This document shows, one piece after another, positions 54,994 to 64,000 of a stretch of DNA of 64,000 nucleotides. Positions within the stretch are counted from its first letter, which is position 1; each line of letters starts with the position of its first letter. The stretch is from Larix kaempferi (Eukaryota; Streptophyta; Pinopsida; Pinales; Pinaceae). Under the pieces are notes generated by a model. It was not told the DNA's origin, ran no database searches, and saw only the letters and a program-made list of their open reading frames with translations. The translations under genes and the position numbers were made by a program. The stretch covers positions 14,893,001 to 14,957,000 of the forward strand of contig BSBM01000260.1 of the NCBI GenBank assembly GCA_027924585.1, read 5' to 3'.

Positions 54994-56636
54994 GCATAGT
55001 TTTTCCACTACCACCATGATAGAATCATGTTGTTTCTAATTTTTAGGTAATCCTGTAATAAAGTCTATGCTGATCACTTCCCATTTCCAACTTGGTATCG
55101 GTAACGGTTGCAACAATCCAACAAAATGTTGGTGTTCAACCTTCACTTTTTGACAATCCAAACATTTAGCTATGTACTCTGCTACTTCATCTTTAATTCT
55201 GGGCCAATAGTATTCTTTTCTCAACATAGTAATGGTCTTTTGATAACCCGGATGACTAGAATAGTGACTTTTATGCATCTCATTTAATATCAGAAATTTT
55301 ATTTCTGGTATGTCTGGTACATACAATCTGTTTTTAAACAGTAATAAACCATTTTCCTTCATGTTGTAATCTGCCATACAATTTTCAGAACTGTTGTTTG
55401 CTGTCTTTTCCTTCATTTTTCTATATTCTTCATTTGTTTCACTCTTTTCCAAAATCTGATTTTCCAATTTAGTTGAATAAGTACTGATTGCTGAAATAAA
55501 ATTTAGTTTTGCCTTACGACTCAAGGCATCTGCAACCTTGTACTCCTTCCCTTTAATATGATGAATTTCGAAATCATACTCACTTAAGAACGTCAACCAT
55601 CTAGCTTGTCTAGCGTTCAGGTTTGTCTGATCTAATAAATATTTCAGACCCATGTTATCTATTAATAATGTAAATTTCCTGCCAATAAGGTGGTGACGCC
55701 ACATTTTTAAGGCATGAATAACTGCCAATAACTCTAAATCATAGGTAGAGTAGTTATTTTCATGTACTGTCAACTTTCTTGATTCACATGCCACCGCATG
55801 CCCTTCTTGTGTCAGGACTCCACCAAGTTCGTCATTGCATGCGTATGTACAAACTACAAAATCCTTGTTGGGGTCTGCTATCCTCAAGATAGGTGCTGTC
55901 ATTAATAGTTCCTTTAATTTCTTAAAACTGTCAGTACATTTCTGATCCCAGACAAATTTCTTCCCTTTCTTCTGCAAGGAAGTTATGGGGTTGGCAATTT
56001 TTGAAATTTTTTCTATAAACTTTCTGCAATACCTAGTAATGCCCATAAATGATCTTACATCCGACACATCTTTAGGAACCGGCCAGTCATTAATGGCCCT
56101 TATCTTTTCGGGGTCAACCGAGATTCCTTCTGCCGAAATTATGTGTCCTAGGTACATAATCTTGTCTTTGTGAAAGTCACACTTACTAAACTTGGCGTAT
56201 AGTTGATGATCTCTTAGAACTTGTAAGATAATCCATAAATGTTCATCATGCTCTTCTTTACTTTTTGAGCACACTAAAATGTTGTCTATAAACACAACAA
56301 CAAACTTGTCTAAGTATTTATGTAGAATATTATTCAACAGACACATAAATATAGTCGGGGCATTAGTCAAGCCAAATGGCATGACTACGAACTCGTAATG
56401 TCCATACCTAGTTCGGAAAGTTGTCTTGAAAATATCTTCATCCTTAACTCGTACTTGATGATATCCTAATCTTAGATCAATCTTCGAAAATACTTTTGCT
56501 CCTCACAGCTGATCAAATAGATCATCTATGCGGGGAAACGGATACCTATTCTTGATAGTCATCTTATTAATCTGGGGATAATCTATGCACAGTCTCAAGG
56601 TTCCATCTTTCTTCTTAACAAAGATGACAGTGCTCC
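54994..56636 (-). pseudogene. Gy2 RT, RNase H and start of integrase
   Basis: RT restarts one base out of frame after a deletion near 56636. A TGA interrupts it at about 56507, and then a long open frame runs from 56382 to 55036. MPFGLTNAP begins it. The catalytic box reads FIDN (about 56288), so the second Asp is Asn and RT would be dead. RNase H has Asp (VVCTYA, with the usual TDA changed to TYA), YDLEL and LIDN. The integrase zinc part (H...H...[11 protein letters not shown], about 55270-55120) and the first catalytic Asp ([10 protein letters not shown]) are present. Loss of two active-site Asp residues shows long inactivity. Confidence 0.93.
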
Positions 56637-58703
56637 CCAAGGAGACACACTAGGTCTAATATACTTTTTGTCAATAAGTTCCTTCAACTGTGATTTTAAT
56701 TCGTTTAACTCTAGTATGTTCATTCTGTATGGAGCCTTCGAATTTGGTACTGCTCCTGGTATTAACTCTATGGTAAAATCTAAATCTCTTTTGGGTGGTA
56801 ATCCTGGAATCTCCTCAGGAAATACATCCTTAAAATCCTTTAGGACAGGTATGTCCTCTAATTTCAGTTTGTCCTTTTTATCCATAAACTCATCATTTAC
56901 CACGTTTACTGCAAACATTTGGCATCCTTTCCTAACTTCCCTCTTAACTTGCATGGCTGAAATATGTCTAAGGGTTACCTTCCTTGGGATGCCTTTTATT
57001 TCTACAGTTTTCCCTTCGTCATTTAAACATATAAAGCTTTTTCCATAATAGTCCAGGATGACATGATGGGCTTCTAACCAATCCATCCCAACTATAATAT
57101 CATAAGAACCTAAAGGTAGAATATTCAATTTGATTTGTGTTTGTAAATGATTCATGGATAAAACACAGTTTTCTATAAAATCCGATACTTTTCTCTTTGT
57201 TCCAGTTGCTAGTCTAACTAGCCAAGATTTACTAAACTTTTCAGTTTTCAATTTAAGACTTTCCACAATGTCTGGTGATATATAAATTAAGCTAGCACCT
57301 GGATCAATTAAAATAGTAACAGGATGATCATGTAGCATACCTTCAACCTCTACCATGGAGATTTGATGATCTGCTTGCCTGTTGTCAAGTGCTGCATTGA
57401 TTCTGGGCATTTTCCTCGCCACATCTCCAACCGTAGGTTCAGTTTGTATAGAGTTGATGTTGTTTGCTTTCCGCTTCCTCAAGGGACATTCTGATGCGTA
57501 ATGGGGGCCTTGACATTCAAAACATTTGATAGGTGCCTTTGGCTCATTAGTTCTGGTATTATTAGGTGCATTTCTGGGTGCTTTAGAATTCTGCTGTGAA
57601 TTGTTTCCGGAGTTGTTCCCTTGATAATTCTGATTCTGAAAATTTTTCTTTTGAAACCCGGAATTTCCACTGAATCTAAAATTTTTCTTTTTCTGCTCAA
57701 AATTGTTGGGCTTATGATTTTTCCAGTTTGACATTCCTTCTCTTTTTCGATTTGTGTCATAATAGAAAACTGCCTTTCTCATAGCCTCTTCCAAGGTTTT
57801 AGGACTGTCGTACTCGATTCTGTCCTTAATATTGAAAGCTAAACAGCTCAATTATCTTTGAATTTTCGGTTTCTCTTCTATGAGGTATGGTACATATCTT
57901 GGTAAGTTCAGAAACTTACTGCTCATTTCCTTCATGTTCATACCTCCCAGCTTCAAATTGTAGAACTCTTTGGATTTTTCTTCATAGTACTGTTCAGACA
58001 AGTACTTCTTTTTAAAGTATCGTTTAAAGGTACTCCATCTTACATCTTTATCTTTGATGCCTTTTACTCTTTTGATGTCCTGCCACCAAATATCCACTTT
58101 TTCGGTCAAGTTATATATAGCCATTTTTTCCTTCAAAGACTCTGAATAGTTATACATCTGGAAGTATTTCTTCATACCGGACAGCCAAGATTCAGTTGTC
58201 TCTCCCTTCTCAGTTTCTCCATTGAAAGTTGGAGGTCTAATCTTTTTGAACTCCCCAGAAATCTGCTCATATTCCTTTTGATTTTTCCTTCTGGGTTTGA
58301 AATCTCCTTCACTGCTATCACTGGTGTAGTTACATTTCTTTCTGTGTGTTTCAATAGCATCTCCTGATGAGGTTGAACTGTCGTTTACCTTGCTGATTTT
58401 CATTTTCTTGATTTTATCAGCATGAGGCATATCCTCAACTTTGGAAATATCTTCATTATCTTTCTCTTGTTCCTCAGTTTGGCTCTGTTCAAACAACACT
58501 TGGTTTAATTGCTCTTATGCTTGCAGAATCCTTTCATTGTCTTGTTTCACCGATCTGATTTCTGCTTTTAATTCATGAAAAGAATGTAACAGTTCTGTCG
58601 AACTGTTATTTAGTTCACTGTGACCTTCTGCTACATAGTGCTGTCCCGAGCTGTGACTGTTTGGCTGAAATCTGTCGTCGAATTGTTCAGCTGAGTTCTC
58701 CAT
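56595..58703 (-). pseudogene. Gy2 gag and protease
   Basis: ATG 58703 (MENSAEQFDD) is about 130 bp after the primer site, as in Gy1. The frame is open to the RT border except for stops at 58515 (CAA to TAA) and 57852. The gag core (WLSGMKKYFQMYNY...EKMAIYNLTEK) shows the sequence that HP-short interrupts in Gy1. The zinc knuckle CFECQGPHYASEC lies at about 57527-57489, and the protease loop LIDPGAS at about 57306-57288. Basic Asn/Gln-rich spacers lie before the knuckle. Confidence 0.93.
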
Positions 58704-58832
58704 ACCTGTAACTGAAAATAATTTCTCGAATAACATAATAATTAAATTTTTCAAGTTAGTACAATTTTCTACTATATAAAAATGTTCTGCTGCGTATTTT
58801 GGACCTCATTCAGGCCTAGAGTTTGAATCTGA

Positions 58833-58844
58833 GCTCTGATACCA
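58833..58844 (-). other. Gy2 primer-binding site
   Basis: TGGTATCAGAGC on the - strand, 2 nt after the LTR end, as in Gy1. Confidence 0.95.
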
Positions 58845-58846
58845 CA

Positions 58847-61800
58847 TGTAACATCCCGTAATTTCAGAAAAATTTAAATTTTTTGATAACAACATTAATT
58901 ATGATAATAATAATTGCGGAAATAATAATTAATATTATGACAGCATTAATTGTAAAGTTGTTAGTACTAAACATGCTTTAATTTCTGTTTAGCAGCAATA
59001 TGACAATGACAGTTTTAATAAAGTAATTAATGAACATGATTATGATGACAATGAATTAACAGATTTGGAAAATGATGCGACACTTTTTCTTTTGCCATGA
59101 TACTAACAATTTGACTTTTGATGCATAAGGGTGTCCTACGAGGTACCCTGGAGCTTACTTAGCTGCAATGCTAAAGCAAAATGAATGTTCTGATGTGCAG
59201 ACGACAGGTAAGAGCAAAGTACGTGTATAGTTCAATTTCAGCGTCTTAATTAAATAAAAAGTTAGAATTCTATTGCGATCCTCCATGGGTATGCAGGTAT
59301 GGATTTCATAGCCATAAATACTGTTTTCAAATGTTGTCTTACAACTCAGCTATGCATATTACAGAGTAGTCGACGATCGTTATCAACTAATAGTTTTGAC
59401 ACTGTAATCTCCGTCGTGGTTGTAGCTGGCTTACTATTGTCTTAACATAATTAATTATCTTTATATTACTGATGTAATAGAGGTACCCCAAAAACATTAA
59501 AAGCTTGTATGAGGAAGTATAGTAAGGATTCATAGCATTTTAGTCAGTCTTCATGCTAAATATATATCTTTAGATCCATCGAATATCTACTATACAAGCT
59601 ATTTATTTTACATTCTTTGATAATAGAGTTCGTATGGTCACAACCAAAGTTACATAGGTAATAATAAAATCTCCTATGTATGGGCTATCCCATTCATAAC
59701 CTTACAATGTTTAACTAGTGATACTTATAACCCTTCAAAGGCTTGTATCTAAATTGTATGAATGGCATAAGTGGAACTATGTTGAAAAGTGACTATAGTT
59801 ATCCTATCAAATAATATCTAAGTCATATATTTAATATTTAAATCCACAAATAATAGTTTGGGACTATATAAACTTTGAATTGTTGTTCTAAAATAATTAA
59901 AATGAATCTAGCATTGCGACCTAGACTTGGGACTATATGAATATATGTATTGTCATTGGTTTAAAACAACACAATAATGTGTGTTATGAAACATAGTCTT
60001 GGAACCCATACGATCTTTGGAATTTGAATTACCATAACAATTAGTATTATAATGTGATGTAACAATGTATGAAATCATATCGTTGGGATACGGGTGCTAA
60101 TATGCATTTAATGTTGACAGGGTGACGAGTGCTGGTTCATTAATATGACATGAACGTTGAGCTATCGTGAGGATTGTCCTTCGATTCTGCATTAAAAACT
60201 TGACATGAAACTCAGGGTGACAAGGATTGTTGTCAATCCACGTATTATAAAATCGTTGTAATGGTGAACGCCGATACCATTGTGCAATGGCTGTAAGTTA
60301 ATACTCCTCCGAGTTGGATGTTAAAACAACCCAGCGTGATCCATCGTGGAAATACCATGCATGTGAAGTGATAGTGCATTAAATGCAAGGGTTGTTCGAC
60401 CCAATGCAACCTCGCTGGCACACCTGCGAATGTTGATTGTGATGAGTTTGGGCTGTTCGATTGAAACCCTAACATCTGTTGTTGATTTTGGTTTATGAGT
60501 TTGAAATGTGGTTTATTGTTTCTATTGTTGTTCAGTTTGTATGGCCGACAGGCTGCCGAAAAATCTAGGGTTAGCAAAGTTGCAGGAGGTATCGATCTCG
60601 AGTCCTATAGGTAGGATTTGCAGGTTCTAAACCATTGAATGGCATGTAATTTAAGGATTGGGTCTTCTGGTTCGAAGTGATATCGAGTTTAATAATTTAT
60701 AGTTAATCCTTTTAGATATTGGGTGAAAGCACACCATTTGCAAGTGATAACAGTACCTTGGTTTCATCTGCAACAATGCTCTTCGTCGTTCCTCTAGTGA
60801 ATGCCAAGAACCTGGCCACTCGTCAAGAAGGTAAAAGCTTTCGAAATTCATAGCGTTTTCCCTTGTTAAACTTCGTTTTTAAATTTGAACATACAACGAA
60901 TATTTAACTCTGTTTAAATTTGTGTCAGTTGCAAATAGTGAAGGAATGGTTCGAGCAAGGGTTTGGAAATAAGGGCGTGCTTCCAAACTGGTAAGCTCCG
61001 GGTCTTCCAAAACCCTCATAGGTGCTCTCCGTCTGTGTGTTGAAGTGGTTTCAATGGGTGAAAAAACGGTCCTTGCCAAGACTCGTTGATGTTGTTGGTT
61101 GAAGAACTTCGAAGCACATTTTTGTTATTCAATGGTTGTTTGTTCAGTGATGTGACTCTCGTTTGATTATGTAATACTTGGTTTTATACCTTGATACTTA
61201 TCTCCGTCGATCTAGGCAATGTAAAACTCGTTAATGCCGAGGGTTTAAGAACTTGTTTCAAATATTTGAACTTGGGAATATCCCTGTATGATTTTGTTTT
61301 AGAAATCATGTTGTAATTTGTTTTTCTGAGAATGGATCTTGTACTGGTTAAAGCCATTGAGCCACGACCTGTTTTTGTTTAATTTATAAGAAATGATACA
61401 AGGAGCCGAGGCTCGTTTATAGTGAATACGATGCTCCCTTCTCGGCAATGAAAAAGTATGCTATTTGTTTCTGTGTAAAATCATCTGTGTTATAAAACGT
61501 AAATGTTGTAGGTTGTCAAGTGAAATTTCGATCGATATAGGGTTTGTGAAACGATAACTTTGTAATGTATGATGTTTTGAAATGGTATTAATTTCATTGG
61601 TAATGGAAACAACAGGTCATACCCTAGTTCTTGTTTTGAATAGAAATTAAATGTTTGAGAATGAATCTTTTAAAAGAACTTGGGTTCGATCCGAAGCCTG
61701 TGTAGATTGAGTTTGCACAACAATAATAATGGAAATCGAATCCTATCTAGGTTTTGATATAAATCTCAGTTTGGAAAATCGACATTTTCAGTTTAGAAAT

Positions 61801-63304
61801 ATCCATGGAATTAAATGACTGATGACAATAAAATGTTTATAATATTTTCAATGTATGTTTGAACTATAAAAATATAGGCAATGATTATAGTAGGAATGAG
61901 AACAGTGTATGTATGTGCAATGTGAAAGACTATGTGATGACTGTTATGTACAGTCTTGATAAAATGAACACATATTTATTTATTTGCAGCTAGGATATTA
62001 TATTGCAAACATAATATGTTTAGATAGAAATATGCATTCTATCTATTTCCTATATTCATAGTAATGATAAGAATAAATGCAATGTAACTGCACAGGAAAA
62101 TAATCGACATATAGAAAATTCGATTCTATTTATTTCTATGAACATGGTAATAATAAAGGAAATACAGTATTAATATACAGGAGTTATACAATGTTTGTTT
62201 TTCATAAAAAGTAAGGAAACATTCTATAATATACATGAGATATTATATAGAACTTTCTACTATTATTAATTATAGGACAGAAACTGATCAAAATATAATT
62301 ACTATCTTTATCTATCGAATTGAATGGCAAATTGCCTATCCTGTAATCTATTTTTAATTTGCGTATCTATACTAGAGTACGATGCATAAAACAACATGTG
62401 GAAAAATATAGATATTGGTTTATCAATTCCAATTCATCATTAAACTTTAACATTTAGACTTTTAACAGATTTAGAATTAGATTCTTTTTCGAAAATAGAA
62501 AATAGAAAACAGAAATTACTAACTATATAGAACAGAACTACTAACTGAGAATAAGTAGAAAATTTGTAAAACCTAGATAATCTGTAGGGCAACAAAAAGC
62601 CCAAGAAGACTGTTCCACCCAACCAATTCCTGAAAACAGTCAAGTACTGCCTTAGGACCCCCGAGCCTGTTCACTGAACCACCAGGAGGAAGAAACTCTA
62701 GGAATTAGGATCTCCACTTGCAGTAGCATTAACTGTCGAATCTTCAAGAACTAGCAGTCCAATAGAACTACTCCAGTATCTCCGGTTCTTCTCAGCAATA
62801 TGCAGACTTAAGATTTCACTCACAACTAGCCTCCCTATTCGAATCTCTCAATGATCACCTGATGCACATGAGGAAATATTTCTGCAGAAAATATTGTGTA
62901 AGAGCTGCCTGCTCAATTCGAATTTGCCTTTTGTAGGCTGCCTAGGCCTTTTTAGATGTTACTGGGTCATTAAATGAGCTGCCTGCTCACTCCCTCCACC
63001 TGGGGGATAATGCCACATTTTTAGGGGTAGTTGTCCCATAACCAACAGCTAGTGGTGTGATGCAATTGCTGCCATCTGTCCCATACCTTCCAACAATTTC
63101 TATTCCTCCTAGTGGGTCAGTGAACACTCATTTAACAGTCCCCTTGGCTGTTTGTCTCCTAATTAATTTATTTAAATAATAATATTCAGTAATTACATTA
63201 ATCCTTGATCAAAACTGATCATAATTACAAAACGTTGTAATTAAATTTAACATAAAGTATTTTGCAAATAAAATAATAATTTTCAGAAATTTGGGTAGGT
63301 GACA
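58847..63304 (-). repeat. Gy2 5' LTR, 4458 bp
   Basis: On the - strand it starts TGTCACCTACCC (63304) and ends GGGATGTTACA (58847). The first 650 bp clearly match the start of the Gy1 3' LTR (GTGTTCACTGACCCACTAGG, GAACAGGCTCGGGGGTCCTA). The middle part is diverged. Short ORFs inside (60245-61079 -, 62440-62643 -) are not supported as genes. Confidence 0.88.
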
Positions 63305-64000
63305 GAGGATCAGAACAGAGAACTGCGGAACAGGACAACACGGGAGGAAGCGACCTTATTGTGAAGGAGACGTCGACCAGGCTACCCCAGAGGCAGAGGA
63401 AGGTCACATCGTAAGTTACCACGTACCGTCGACCCCGCACACTACTCCGAATTTTATAGGAATAAATCCAAACTATTCACGGAGTTTCCCCACGTCCAAT
63501 GGCAAGAGTAGCGCTTCAATAAATAACAATACCAGGAATGTTAGAATGGCAAATAAGGTAAAGATTCCCACCTTTCAGGGGAATAGGACCAAGGATCTCG
63601 AATAGTATTGGTTTGTATGCGAAGCAGTCTAGACCGTGAAGCAGGTCCAGGACGATGCTATAAAGATAGGACAACTAGCGACGAGCCTTAGGGGTCAGGC
63701 GTTAGACTGGTACATGAAGTTTGTAAAGGCTCCAGTGGGAACAACGACCAAGACACTGGAGCAGATCAAGATGGCAATGATTGACGAATTTAAGAAACCA
63801 AAATCTGAGTCGCAATATGTCACTGAGCTTAAGGAGATTAAGCAATTCTCGAACGAGTTGGTGTGGGAATTCGATCAGTGGTACAAGACACTAATTGCGA
63901 AGGTGAGTTTTCCAATAAATGAGCTACAACACAAAGAATGGTTCTGTTGGTACCAGACCTGTCCCACAAAATTTCAAATTCTGGCATCATCATGGGAGTT
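63305..64000 (+). pseudogene. Gy3 gag (Ty3/gypsy), partial, runs off the window
   Basis: One frame (codons starting at 63306) is open from the Gy2 border to the window end except for two TAG codons (about 63603 and 63630). It reads KVKIPTFQGNRTKDLE, then LATSLRGQALDWYMKF and IDEFKKPKSESQYVTELKEIKQ, the core of a retrotransposon gag (capsid) domain. This lineage is clearly different from Gy1/Gy2. The region 63225-63440 is open on the - strand only by shadow. Confidence 0.85.

Larger units (their letters stand above)
54994..63304 (-). mobile_element. Gy2: second copy of the Gy1 family, 3' half missing
   Basis: On the - strand: a 4.46-kb 5' LTR, Met primer site, gag, protease, RT, RNase H, and integrase up to ...SIMVVVEKL, where it meets UR copy 2 near 54994. 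The rest of the integrase, the chromodomain and the 3' LTR are absent. The 5' LTR lies within the gag of Gy3. Confidence 0.93.

Noticed and set aside
60245-61079. - strand ORFs within the Gy2 LTR
   Set aside because: No domain and no counterpart in the Gy1 LTR.

Overview
The window is intergenic DNA from a large, repeat-rich plant nuclear genome. LTR retrotransposons inserted into one another fill most of it, with one full-length L1-type LINE. I see no convincing host gene, tRNA or rRNA. Initiator-tRNA-Met primer sites, a plant chromovirus with a chromodomain, an L1 carrying a C-terminal RNase H domain, and almost universal decay of coding regions through C-to-T/G-to-A stops all fit a seed plant with an old methylated repeat fraction. 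A gymnosperm-like genome is plausible, but nothing here proves it. Element names (Gy1, HP, UR, CopA, CopB) are local labels.

Layout. 1-11799: Gy1, a Tekay/Del-like Ty3/gypsy element on the + strand, with a 5' LTR cut by the window edge, decayed gag-pol with chromodomain, and a 3.97-kb 3' LTR. Its gag is split by HP-short (2186-3639), a TG..CA element with a 5-bp target duplication. 11800-19542: old AT-rich DNA, unassigned. 19543-about 22261: the 3' LTR and 3' internal end of a UR element on the - strand. About 23781-30163: CopB1, a copia-like element with a non-coding internal region. Its 3' LTR is split by HP-long (26264-29933), which carries a decayed gag-like ORF flanked by hairpin modules. 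30164-36000: mostly unassigned, with a 5'-truncated LINE tail at 34584-35247. 36001-43901: CopB2 on the - strand, whose 3' LTR is split by a complete L1 (36036-43315) bounded by perfect 17-bp target duplications. 43902-about 54993: a second UR element on the + strand. Its 5' LTR is split by the young copia element CopA (44362-51327), and its long ORF of unknown function is split by a 449-bp solo LTR. About 54994-63304: Gy2, a second copy of the Gy1 family on the - strand, with a 4.46-kb 5' LTR but no 3' half. 63305-64000: the gag of a third gypsy element, on the + strand, into which Gy2 inserted.

The order of events can be read from the nesting. UR, CopB and Gy3 are older than what is inside them. 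CopA, whose two LTRs are nearly identical, is among the youngest. The candidates for something undescribed are: (1) the HP family, with a gag-like ORF between arrays of CCGAAA hairpins inside a unit that otherwise behaves like a solo LTR; (2) the UR family, whose internal region encodes an acidic protein with 61-residue repeats and no gag-pol similarity that I recognise; (3) an additional ORF downstream of RNase H inside the precisely bounded L1; (4) CopA's 1.5-kb block of five nested minisatellites between RNase H and the polypurine tract.
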